Below the pieces are notes generated by a model that was given only the letters and a program-made list of their open reading frames with translations, was not told the origin of the DNA and ran no database searches. A DNA stretch of 64,000 bases from Dictyophora rubrovolvata (lineage: Eukaryota > Basidiomycota > Agaricomycetes > Phallales > Phallaceae), in assembly GCA_029959195.1 (NCBI GenBank), contig CP114117.1:2356001-2420000 (forward strand). The letters are read 5' to 3'. Of the stretch, positions 1 to 10,641 are shown one piece after another. Both the position numbers and the translations under genes were made by a program. The first letter of the stretch is position 1, and each line of letters opens with the position of its first letter.

Positions 1-1
1 G

Positions 2-175
2 GGGAGTGTGAACTGCGTTGCATGGAATCCAAAAGACCCGTGCATGTTTGCGTCGTGTTCTGATGATCATACTATTCGTATATGGGAGGCTGTTTCTGAT
101 CCGGAATCGATATTAGGCGGGGTACCCTTTAAGGGTAAACAAAGATGGAGTGTTGACGCAGATGCTGTTCGATGA
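2..175 (+). CDS. WD40-repeat protein, C-terminal end (partial)
   Basis: The window opens inside an exon whose frame starts at base 2 and stops at 173-175. It encodes one WD40 blade with the motif [20 protein letters not shown] followed by IRIWE, then a short tail of about 25 residues. The wording of this blade ([23 protein letters not shown]) is like the last repeat of WDR26/Gid7-type proteins of the GID/CTLH ubiquitin ligase, but one repeat is not enough to fix the family. The rest of the gene lies to the left of the window. Confidence 0.75.
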   Translation, partial: GSVNCVAWNPKDPCMFASCSDDHTIRIWEAVSDPESILGGVPFKGKQRWSVDADAVR

Positions 176-712
176 CTACCATGTTACCAAGCCCTCCCTA
201 CTGTTCTTCTTACATTATCAGGAACTTTTCATATTGGATCTATCCACGCATCCTCATTACCTTTTTTTTTTGTTTTTCACTCTTTCTTCGTTCGTCATTG
301 ATATCTCACAATACACAATATTCAAGTTTTTTTGGTCCTACCAACCATCCAATGGCATTGACATATATTTGTTTTTTTGCATATATTTGTGTTTTCCACC
401 TCATGTACCCTTCTCGTCACTCAATGACCAAATATTCAATTAGCTCTACTATTTTTACAGCATAAGTACATTGTCGTTTTCGTTTGTAATGCAAGTATAG
501 CTTTAAATTATTTAAACAACGAGTAAAGGGCCAAGGCAACTTTATCATTTTAACCTCCTCCGAGTCCGCCAGTCGGAGTCGGAGTTCGTCCAGTAACCTC
601 CTTCAATAAAAGCCGCAAGCCGGCCACCAGGTTTACCAAATGTAATAGGATCATCACGATTGCCAGAAGAATCTGAGCAAATCAGGGAATTGCTTTTTAC
701 AGGCATACCTTC
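176..712. other. intergenic, 3' of WD40 gene and 5' of PAQR gene
   Basis: No coding segment is supported. The first half is T-rich with homopolymer T runs, as expected of a 3' trailer. The part next to 713 should hold the PAQR promoter, but I see no clear TATA box. Confidence 0.5.
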
Positions 713-2259
713 ATGACCTCTTTGTCAAAGGAGCCTTTAGTAATGCCCAGAAAAAAAGCAAAGACGTCTGGGATTCATCCGAATGACCAGACTACTAGTA
801 CTACTAAGGTCGGACGGGTGAACGACCGGACCCGCAAGGTTCTCTCATGGAAAGAAATTCCTGCTTGGATGAGAGATAATGAGTATATTCTTTCTGGATA
901 TCGAAGGTAATTGCCAGTCCCACCATTTTTTTTTGGATGTTTTTCGGAAATGAAAAAATGATTTTCCTCATCTTGTCGGGTTTGAATTTCAGGGAACAGA
1001 ACTCGATTTCAGGGTGTCTTCACACCATTTTTACCTGTACGTGCGGCGTGGAATGTCCCGACGACTTTCCCGTTATCTTCATTGTATACCTCCAAAGATA
1101 ACTGAACCTTGTTTCGAACAGTTGTTCACAATGAAACTGGTAAGAGTTTTATGTTTTCGCTCTCCAACAAACAAAATAATCAATATTTACTCGCTAGTAA
1201 ACATACACACTCATCTATGGGGTGCTACTCTATTCGGCTTCTTTCTCACCGACTTTTACCGGCATATGAATCAATATTCAACCACAAATTTTCTTGACGT
1301 GGCCGGCTTTGTGATTTTCCTCGTGTCTGCGGTAATTTGCCTGTCGTTTTCGGCATCTTATCATATCTTTAGCTGTCATTCAAAAAAGGCAGGCTTTTAT
1401 AATATATCACATTCACCCCTTTTCAAGTTGTTGAAATTTAAGTTTGCTTCCTCAGATACACGATATTTTTCATAATTTTGATTATTCGGGAATAGTCGGT
1501 AAGTGTTATAGTTGGCTGTTTCTTCAGAATTCAAGAAAATCATATATACTAGTCTTAATTGTCGGTTCCTTTTTTCCTTGCATATATTATGGCTTCTACT
1601 GTACTCCCCATGTCCAAATAATATATCTCTCGGCGATATGCCTTGCTGGAGGTGGTGAGTGCTTCTCTCTTTTTTAAAACAGACGGACGTAAAACAATAT
1701 AATTAACTCATTGAATCTAAAATTTCGTTCTGGAACACGATTACGGCTTCCCCCCCCCCCCAGCTGCATCTTACATCGTTCTATCTCCAGAATATTCACG
1801 TCCAACTCACCGTGGTGCTCGGACAACTGTTTTCATAGTTTTAGGGCTGTCTGGCGTTTTCCCCATTACGCATGCGGTTCATACTCACGGAATCCGCACA
1901 TTGATTATGGAAATGGGCTTTCTTCGGCTAATACTCAGTGGTGCTTTGTACATTTTGGGAGCCGTAATCTAGTGCGTATCATGATATCCAACATGGCTCA
2001 TGTTATGCTGGAAGTCTTCTTCTAATTCAATGAGCTGGAGTATTTAATTGACTTTTTTCGCGCTTCTTTCAGTGCAAATAGAATTCCAGAAAAATGGTTC
2101 GTCAATAGTACGAACAGGTTTTTCGACACTTGGCTATCATCCCACCAAATTTTCCATGTACACGTCGTGGTGGCAGCACTAATGCACTACTCATTTATCG
2201 TCCAAGCATTACACCATAGACATGGAACGTTGACCGGTACATGTCCGTTAGCGCTTTAG
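713..2259 (+). CDS. PAQR / Izh-type seven-membrane-span receptor (haemolysin III family)
   Basis: Eight exons close in phase to 328 residues: 713-906, 993-1036, 1122-1139, 1198-1388, 1456-1498, 1553-1654, 1764-1971, 2073-2259. The family includes yeast Izh1-4 and animal adiponectin receptors: membrane proteins linked to zinc and lipid homeostasis with a ceramidase-like metal site. Signatures seen are SWKEIPAWMRDNEYI before the membrane region, VHNETVNIHTHLWG entering TM1, SASYHIFSCHS, an HAVHTHGIRT stretch, and a terminal HQIFHVHVV motif supplying metal-binding histidines. The third exon is only 18 nt. The intron after 1388 starts with GC (AAG|GCAGGC), and no GT donor in the right phase is available. 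The start at 713 is the first ATG; an in-frame ATG lies at 743. UBC9 converges on it, with 202 bp between stops. Confidence 0.9.
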
Positions 2260-2461
2260 ATATTCTAGATACGCCTTATAAAAATTCTCCGAGCCGTTCA
2301 ATTTTTAGAGTAGGGAAATTTTAGATGCTCTTGAAGGGGAAACATGATTAGATTTCTTCTTCTCGAGTATTGTATTTAGCACTCAATTACCAAAAGAAAA
2401 GAGATCAAGATATACAAAACAACTGCTTAATCAATAATACAGCTATATAGAAAGTAAGCTA

Positions 2462-3298
2462 TTATTTGGGAATATTTTCCCTAGCCTGAGCTCGAATTTT
2501 TCGTTCATACGCCTGCTTGTCATTTCTGGGATGAAGTTAGGGCATGAAAGACATGGAAAATGACACTCTAGTACATACTTAAACATGGTGTAGGCGTCGC
2601 TTTGAGCTGGGTCATTCACGTTTGGATCATTGAGTAAATCTTGAATACCCAGGAGAATCTGAAATGAGGTGTCATAAAGAGAAGAATGAATAGTTAGGCG
2701 AACTTTTACCTGTTTGATAGTTATCGCTGGTTTCCATGATTTTTCTTCGTCCAAAATTGAGAGACAAACAGTTCCGGAGGGATAAACATTCGGGTGAAAA
2801 AGGGGTGGCGTGAATTTACCTGAAACAAAAAGAAGAGAAGAGAGGTTAAATGAGCGTTTGATAACCTACGAACAACATACATTTAGGAGGTTTAGTTGGG
2901 TAGTCTGATTTATCAATATCAATACTTGCACTACACAATAGAGAATGTCATATCATACCGTCTGGGAATATCATCATAAGCTTATACACGCCACCTTCCC
3001 ATGATGTCTAATAAGAACAATGTTTATCAGCGACCTCGGTGGCATGAAAAACATACAAACACGAGCTTTACTTACACCAGCTTTACCAGGAATACCAACT
3101 TCCCATTCCATAAGATTCAAAGAGCCATCTAAAGCCTTGGTCGGTTTTGCGTAAAACCCCTTGATAAACGAAGAACCTGAGTGTTTAAACTTCACGGTGG
3201 CTCACAAAAACTGCAAGACTAAGATAACTCACGAAAGGATGGTCTTTACGCCATTGCTTTCTTTCTTCAGCGAGACGCGTACGACAAATGCCAGACAT
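2462..3298 (-). CDS. UBC9: SUMO-conjugating enzyme E2 Ubc9
   Basis: Seven exons (3233-3298, 3076-3159, 2959-3007, 2881-2904, 2710-2819, 2579-2658, 2462-2525) give exactly 158 residues, the standard Ubc9 length. Ubc9 accepts SUMO from the Aos1-Uba2 E1 and passes it to lysines on nuclear targets. Seen in the sequence: the N-terminus [20 protein letters not shown], which forms the SUMO-binding helix; the HPN motif at residues 83-85; and the catalytic cysteine at residue 93 within [13 protein letters not shown]. The ending QARENIPK is also typical. One exon is only 24 nt. All splice sites are GT-AG and all phases close. The gene is tail to tail with the PAQR gene. Confidence 0.97.
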
Positions 3299-3859
3299 CG
3301 CACAATTCTCAACGTAAGTAGCTTCGCTCGATTTTAGGCGAAGAATTGAAGACAGGAAGAGTCGAGTTCCAGCGGTCACGAGATGTCACGCGTCACATTG
3401 TGACAAGATGAGCCAGAAAGGTACAAATATATGAATGGGTGTCAATAAATGCGGCAGCTATATTGACTAATTTCCGCCCTTTGTTTTCTAATATGCAGCC
3501 CATTTATCCAATGATAACGACGCGTAACTTCAGTCTTGTTGCTTAAGTTAGCCTATGAATATGAAACAGCATGAAGTCGAAGCCTGTCGACTTCGAGTCT
3601 TCGTCTCAGAAAATCTGGCACCAGATCTGTTTCATTGGCGTATGTCACGATCGCCCTCGGATTTGAGGGTAAACTATAACTTAAAAGAGTTGCTTGATTA
3701 TCATTTCCGCTGTAATGTGTTGTACACGTCATATGTACATATGTATACAATTTTATTCAACTTTAATACTACCCAAAGGCCTTCTAATACGCCAGTTACC
3801 TAAATGTGTTCAATATCTTAATGATTCCAACCACGTCCTTATAATGTAGTTGCTTACGT
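3299..3859. other. intergenic between UBC9 start and aldo-keto reductase end
   Basis: Upstream of UBC9 and downstream of the reductase, both on the minus strand. Short open frames here have no recognisable motif and no splice-consistent extension. No promoter element could be named. Confidence 0.45.
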
Positions 3860-4856
3860 TCAAGCACTTGAGGCAGCTTCGTCGATTGCCCTGACTTCTT
3901 CCTCAGTGAGGGCAGATATATGGATCGAGTTCAAATATTCCTTCAAACGGGATTCCTTGTAGGAGGTTCTTCAAGTGAAATAGAGTGGGCGATAGATAAA
4001 AAGAAAGGTAAAACTACCACCTACGTTATAATTATTATGTCCTTGGCCTGGAGCCATTTCAATAGAACTTGGCCCTCGTTGACTGGCATAGCAGACCGTT
4101 TGGAAATGGACTTGCTGAGAGAAATTAGCACAGCATCCAAAGGGCCGCCAGTGGGCTTCCTAACGGGTGTGAGTCCTCCGAAGGATTGAACTTTTATATC
4201 ATATTGTTTTTGGTATTCCAATAGAGGTTTGAGGGATGCATATAAGCCAGGATGGAAGCGAATCTGCGTTAGAGTGATTAGGAGACATTATGACTTTAGT
4301 CATAAAAGGTAAAAGGCCTTTTACCTGATTGACTTGGGGAATGACTGTCGCTCCATCGATAATCTCCTTCAAATTCTCAACATTGAAGTTCGATACACCA
4401 ATATTTTTCGCGAGGCCCTCGCGATAAACCTCCTCGAATTCGTGCCATATTTGTTTCAGTTTCCCGGCGTGAGGTGTTGGTTCGTGAATGAGCCAGAGAT
4501 CGACGTAATCCAATCCGAAACGCTTGAGGGATGCCAACAATGAATCTCTAACTGTTTCTCCGGGACTCAGTGTATGAAGCTTCGTGGTAACGAAGAGCGA
4601 TTCACGCGGATACTTGGCAATGGCTTTCCCAAGAGAATCCTAAGTCAACTTGTCAAACTGGTGTCATACGAAATGAAACCATGGGTATAAAACTCACCTC
4701 ATTACGATACATCTGTGCACCATCAAGATGAACAAATCCGGTCTTCAAGGCCAGCGTTGCTGCTTCATTAGCGTCTTTCATGAAAAGCGCAGTGCCCGTT
4801 CCGAAGCCGATCCATGGAATCTGCTTTCCGTTGTTGAGAGTTATAAAGCCAGCCAT
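3860..4856 (-). CDS. NADPH-dependent aldo-keto reductase
   Basis: Four exons (4698-4856, 4325-4639, 4025-4263, 3860-3968) make 273 residues, a usual length for AKR3/AKR5-like fungal reductases. They reduce aldehydes or ketones with NADPH in the cytosol. The catalytic tetrad is visible: Asp and Tyr in HLDGAQMYRNE, Lys in TTKLH, His in LIHEPTP. NIGVSNFNVENL and a Q-N pair in PQVNQIRFHPG match the cofactor and substrate pockets. The ATG at 4856 gives MAGFITLNNGKQIPWIGFGT; a longer frame begins five codons upstream at a non-ATG codon. The substrate cannot be told from sequence. The gene is divergent from VPS54, with 252 bp between starts. Confidence 0.92.
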
Positions 4857-5108
4857 TCGACAATACAAGCCTTGAAGCGGCCTTGATAAAAGTCGATATG
4901 ATGGAGGAATTATATTACTGCTCTATGAGCCATTTTTTTTCCTTGGGAAAAAGATAATCAGGAAACAGTGGTTATTTATAGCTCGGCGCTCACCTTGCTG
5001 ACTAAGACAATCACTAAAAGCCTTCTCTCCGTATTCAACAAATCTCAACCCAATTGCAGGCCTCCTCACTTCTGTAGGAAATCCATTCCCCAGTCTTGGC
5101 TTTCTTGC

Positions 5109-8100
5109 ATGGACGACCAAGTCACAGAAACTAATACCTCGCGACCCGGATCACCCGTTGACCCCCAGAATGACCCAGCTCGAATTACCCCACGTCAGTC
5201 GCAACAGCCTGTCTACAGGTTCAACTGGGACCCGTCATTACGTCGTCCCGGGCCAGCGAGTGTTTCGGAAGCCACAGATAATAGATACGATGTCTACAAC
5301 ATACCTAACGCCGGAGAATATCGTTTTAGTAATTTGTCTTCCCTAAGTTTGGCAGTCCCGCATGAATGGAGTAGTTCCAAACACGGCTTCAATGGTACGG
5401 AAAATATTACAATGTGGAAGTGTTGTATAATTTATCAAAGTTCTGTTCGCAGCCATTTCCACTGTGTTGAATAGCCCATACAAAAAACAAGCCCCTCCGA
5501 AGGCGCATTCCACTCTTCCACCTCTTCCACCGGTTGAGCTGCCCCGTGTAAGACGCAAGGATTTTGAACCATATCTCAATGCTATTAAAGCCGAATGGGC
5601 TCGATTTGAAAGTGGTATACAATTGGGTAGGGAGGGGGCTGCACAAATGGAACCCCTTCCTATAGTTTCGGATCCATCGCATCTTACCGCTCTTAATATC
5701 CAAAGTCCCACAACCCCTCATACTCCTCGCTCGCCTCTCCCTAGTTTCAAAAGGGAATTGCCTTCATTAAGCGTTGTTCCTAGGATATTCCTCGAGCCTT
5801 CTTTTAACCTAGAAGACCCTCAAACATTTGCCGCGGTCACAGAGACATCAGACTCAGATGTTCCTTCCGCTCTTAATCCAGACATCTTCTCTCAATCTTC
5901 ACCTTTGGATGACAAGCTTTCAAATTACGCAGATGTAGTCGAGCAACATCTCGTTCGGGAAATATCTCTCCGCAGTTCATCCTTTTTTACTGCTCTTAGC
6001 AACCTACATGAACTCCAAGCCGAATCTCAAGCTTGTCTCGATCGAACAAACAAACTCCGCGCAATGCTCAAGGAGGTTGATGAAAGGACCGCAAAGCGTG
6101 GACTGGAGATGATTCGCTTAGAAAACAGATTAGCAAATATCGAAAAAGTCAACGAAGGGATAAAATTCATGAAAGACGTCTTTGATATGATCAGCCTAGC
6201 CGGCGGTTTGGTGCAAGCGGGACAGTGGGACGAAGCCTTTAACGCCATTGAAGAACTCGATAGTCTGTGGGAAGTGCCACCATCGCCAGCCCCGAAGGAC
6301 TCGAACTTGGGCCCCAAAAGCGCGACAAATACCCAACCATTATTGACATTACCCGAACCCAAAGCATTTACCATTATTCCGTTATCCTCACTAAAGGCTT
6401 TCGCATTTTTGCCTTCCAGATTAAAAGAATTGACCGTGCAAATTACAAACTCTGTGACTTCGGAATTTGCTTCGGCTCTGAAGTCGGATTTGTTGGCTCG
6501 AATCGACGAGGGTCAGGACCTGGAAAAACTGGGTCAAAATTTAAGAGAAAGATTGCGACCTTTACTACAATGCTTGTATCGAGCGAACGGCATCAGCGCG
6601 GCCTTAACTGGGTGGAGAAGTATTATTTTGACAGAAATCCGCTTCCTCGTAAAACGAGTATGTCTCCGCCTCCTAATTAGCTCAAAGTAACTTATTCTTA
6701 TCAGCACTTACCCTCCGCTGTCGACCTATTAGATGAAGACGAAATGGGTCAATCTAAAAACGTGCTTTTGGAACACAAGTAAGGTCTATGAGGTTACAGT
6801 TTCACCTACCCTATAACTCAAAATTTCGACAGTGCGGGTCTCATTAAGGACCTTCGGAATATGACGCACGTCGATTTCATCTCATTGTTGCGTGTAATCT
6901 ACGATAGCCTTTTACGATCCGTTTACGGTATCCAGGCTCAAAGTAAAATAGTTCATTCGACATTAGAATCTCTATCGTATGCCATTCCGACTTACGTAAA
7001 TTTAGACATCCCTGACCTCATTTCAATATAGCGTTTCACGCAATACATCCTTTGAGGTGGAGCTTACTGATACATTAGTATCTGCTTGCGATCTCGCCAA
7101 TACCCGAGTAGCCAAAGTTATATCTATCCGAGCCGAACAACATGCGCAACTATCCCTGGCAGATTTCCATGACCTATTCGAGCTTACATGGCAGTTTGTA
7201 GTTGCATGCGAGACCCTATGTCGCAAAATGATTGTGAGCTTACGCGGTGCCGCGGTATCTCAAGCAAAGGCATTTCTTGTTGTGTTCCATACTTCAAGAA
7301 TTTCTGCATCTGCCAAGCTCGTCGAGGATGAACAGTGGACACAGGTGGAAGTACCCTCAAACTTGCAACGTACCATGGAATTGCTCGTAGATGCTGCTAT
7401 GCACGACCCAGCAATGTTTGTCTTGCCCAAGCCTGAATTGCAATTACCGATTAGCCCTGGTCTTAATTCCCCTGTCGCCACGACAGCACAGCAAGACGTC
7501 CGACCACCACTTTCTCCTCCATCGACGCCTCCTGTGACGCAATCGCCGCCTATTTCGAATGGCGCTGCAACTGGGTCAAATGGCGTATGCCTATACATAG
7601 AAGAAAGGCCATATTTTGTCGTTGCGGCCACCTTACAAGTCCTGGTCGTCATACTGTCAGATTACATCAAATTGATTTTGAACCTGCCCCTCCTGACTAC
7701 GGATACAATGGGACGAGTTATTGAGTTTCTAAAAGTGAGTCATTCATGTTACATATTATACCGCAAATATACTTTCGGAGTTCTTTTGGCTGACGAGAGC
7801 AATGCTTATTATTAAATTTAGGCATTTAACTCGCGGACTTGTCAAGTGGTCTTGGGCGCTGGTGCAATGCGATCTGCAGGATTGAAAAATATCACGGCTA
7901 AACATCTTGGTAAGGAGTTTTGTGAAAAGTTTACTATTTTCGGGTTTTAACTCAACTTGGCTCAATTATTCAGCGCTCGCTTCGCAATCGTTATCCATCG
8001 CTGTAGCGCTTATTCCATATGTCCGAGAGACCTTCCGTAGGCACCTTAGTGCCACACAGGCAGTGATGTTGGTGGAATTTGATAAACTTAAGCGCGATTA

Positions 8101-9089
8101 CCAAGAACATCAGCACGAAATTCATGCTAAATTGGTCGCGATAATGGGCGATCGACTCAGCATACATTGTCGCTCGTTACAGGTATGTCGAAATTCTTAA
8201 AAAAAAAAAAGAAGAAAGAACATTCAATATTTTTGATTAGGAAGTCAAATGGGAGGAAGTTTTAGCTAAGGCTAGTCCGAACGGATACATGGAATTACTG
8301 ATAAAGGAAACGGTAACACTTCACAAGGTGTTATCAAAGTACCTACCGGTGAATGCCGTTGAAGTGCGTATCTGCCAATACGATTTTTAATGATTGCCGC
8401 TGACTAACAGTTTATGTGCCTATCTCTCTTGCCCTTGCATACTTTTCCATAACTTTTCTGGAATTCGGATGATCTTAAAATGGCAAACTTGATTGCCTCT
8501 TGATGCTGTATAGCTTATTATGACCCAAGTTTTGGCGGCTATTAATCATCGACTCGCAGAAGAATATACCAAGATCGAGCTGACTACCAAGGAGGGGAAA
8601 CAAAAGTAAGCATTTGTCCTTCCCGGCGCGGCGAACGGAAGAGCACCTTTGGGGTACTCGATGCCGTTTACTCCTCAAAATAAAGAGGAGCTTTATATTT
8701 CCTCGCATTTAAAAAATCTGACTAACTAAACACAAAATTTAAACAGGATGCTTGGTGATATACATTATCTGCAGGACAGATTGAGTGGTCTAAAGCACAT
8801 GGGAGGACAGAGTGGGATGCTAGAGACGATAGTTGAGGAAAAAGCCGTGGCCGGAATTGCACCGGTAAGGTCAAAGGAAAACTCAAAAACGTCCCGGTTA
8901 AGTGCGAAAATGGCCGCGGTGGTTGCTGGAGCGGGAGGAGGAGGAAATGCCGCAAAAGATGATACCGTATCTCAAGATCACGACCGCAACAGTAGTAGTA
9001 ACGGTAGTAGAAACAGTAGTACTAGTGCGATAGGAGCAGCAAGCGTATCGGAACCGGTGCCGGTGCCGGAAGAAAAGACCTCCCGATGA
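5109..9089 (+). CDS. VPS54: GARP complex subunit Vps54
   Basis: Ten exons (5109-5394, 5453-6657, 6705-6778, 6833-6976, 7032-7734, 7822-7909, 7974-8182, 8241-8363, 8514-8605, 8747-9089) close in phase to 1088 residues. Vps54 is one of four subunits of the GARP tether that captures endosome-derived vesicles at the trans-Golgi. The N-terminus is proline-rich and disordered, then VLNSPYKKQAPPKAHSTLPP opens the conserved part. A long helical segment follows (VEQHLVREISLRSSSFF, ERTAKRGLEMIRLENRL), and the C-terminal half ends in HYLQDRLSGLKHMGGQSGM. The last 70 residues are low complexity (Ala/Gly, Ser/Asn). The 150-bp intron 8364-8513 is the least certain; its acceptor was chosen because ELIMTQVLAAINHRLAEEYT restores the conserved frame. 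Confidence 0.93.
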
Positions 9090-9397
9090 CGTTAGGCAAA
9101 ATAATAAAAAATTGTTTTGGCAAATCGGGAATATTGTTATTACATAATATAATGATTCCCCGAAAATAAATAAACAAATAATTAAAAACGTTTAAAAGGA
9201 GAGTGGATTACATAATACAGTCGCAATATTGAGGTTGAGTCACGTTCTTTTGTTCCCTAATTTATTTATTTTTATAAAAAGGGCCGGGTCATTCCCTCGC
9301 ACCTTTCTTTCTAATCCCTCGTTTCACAGCGAATTTACTGCGAATTGCCTCTGTCGTCGTCTTTGCCGCCTTCCTCAACGCAAACGTTTTCTCTGCC

Positions 9398-10641
9398 ATG
9401 TTTGACGCCGTCTGCATCAAGTGCGGTAGGCTGACTGACGATGACTCGTGAGTAGCATGTTTGGTCGTTGTCTCGTCCGCAAATACCGACCGAAACATGC
9501 TTTTTTTTTTGCCGTCTTGTTTTTAAGGCTTGTCTATTGCAGTGAAGCTTGCGAGGCTGCCGACCGTATCGCCGTTTTGAATATTAACTATAGCAATAAT
9601 GACAGCATCACTCGACATCAACACAACCACCATTATACTCAACGTCGTTCTCATTCTCGCTCGTCGGGATCGAGCGTATTCGTATCTCCGTATCTCGCCC
9701 CGGGCCCGACAGGAGCATACATGCCGGATATCCCACCGCTCCTGCTTCCAAAGAAGCGCACAACATCCTCTTCGGCTTCATCCGATGTGACTAGCGTGTT
9801 CGAGTACGACGACAATGATTCCAACACTGATGCGGCTGATGCTGTCGATGTCGTTCAAGCTAAATCAGACAATATGTTCCATCTTCCGCCGCTTGGTGTA
9901 TCAGAAACTCAACTGGGAGACTCTGATTTTGAAAATAGCACCTCTCCAACTGTTTCTCTCAAAATGGCAAGACGGACTCCTATTTCCGCACTACCTTTCA
10001 ACTTTGCCCGTCGTCCTGCACCATCGGATAATCGTGCTTTAGCTCCTACACTGCACACCCATGCGCAGATTCATCTCCAGCTCCAAGCCAAATCCCATCC
10101 TTCACCTTCATCTCGCACCCTTGTTCAGTCTGCAACTGCCGAACTTCCTCCACCCGATACTCGCCTTTCCAGTAACAACACTCCACCAACTCCGACATTG
10201 AGGACTAAACGGAACAGGAATAATCGAGCCAGTTTGCCTGCATACTTTTCCCAACTCACATTGTCTGCTCACTCGAAGCCTTCGCCCCCGACATTGGCAC
10301 ATATCAATGTGCATGTGGACGTGTCCTCGGATAAGTTAATGACTCCAAGAGCTGTTACCGCACCCCATCACTTTCGAGGGAAGAGCGATCAAATGTTTTT
10401 TGGGCGTAAGGCAGAAGATAGTTCACACAACCTGGATCATGTTCCCCAGACTCGTACCCATGCCTTACCTGTTCCCGCATTGTTAAGACGGCCAGCAGGT
10501 GTCTCTGAGTCCCCGAGGAGGGAGCGAGGAAGATCTAGGGCTACTCTTGGTATCTCGCCGGAACGTCGATACAAAATCAATGATGAAGTCGAGCGCCGAG
10601 GACGTTCACGAGTCGTGACACCTCGGAGAGTGTTGACCTGA
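9398..10641 (+). CDS. Ecl1-type zinc-binding protein (lifespan-regulatory factor family)
   Basis: Two exons (9398-9447, 9528-10641) encode 387 residues. The first 35 residues hold a CxxC plus CxxxC pattern, VCIKCGRL then VYCSEACEAAD, with the intron between the two half sites. This matches the short zinc module of fission-yeast Ecl1/Ecl2/Ecl3 (PF12855), whose overexpression extends chronological lifespan. The remaining 350 residues are Ser/Pro/Arg-rich and disordered, much longer than the roughly 80-residue yeast proteins, but that extension looks common in basidiomycete relatives. The ATG at 9398 was chosen because it is required for the first cysteine pair; the larger open frame starting in the intron lacks it. 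Family assignment rests on the cysteine module alone. Confidence 0.72.

Noticed and set aside
9289-9498. Minus-strand 69-codon frame overlapping the Ecl1-like start
   Set aside because: It is the antisense of the promoter and first exon of the better supported plus-strand gene.
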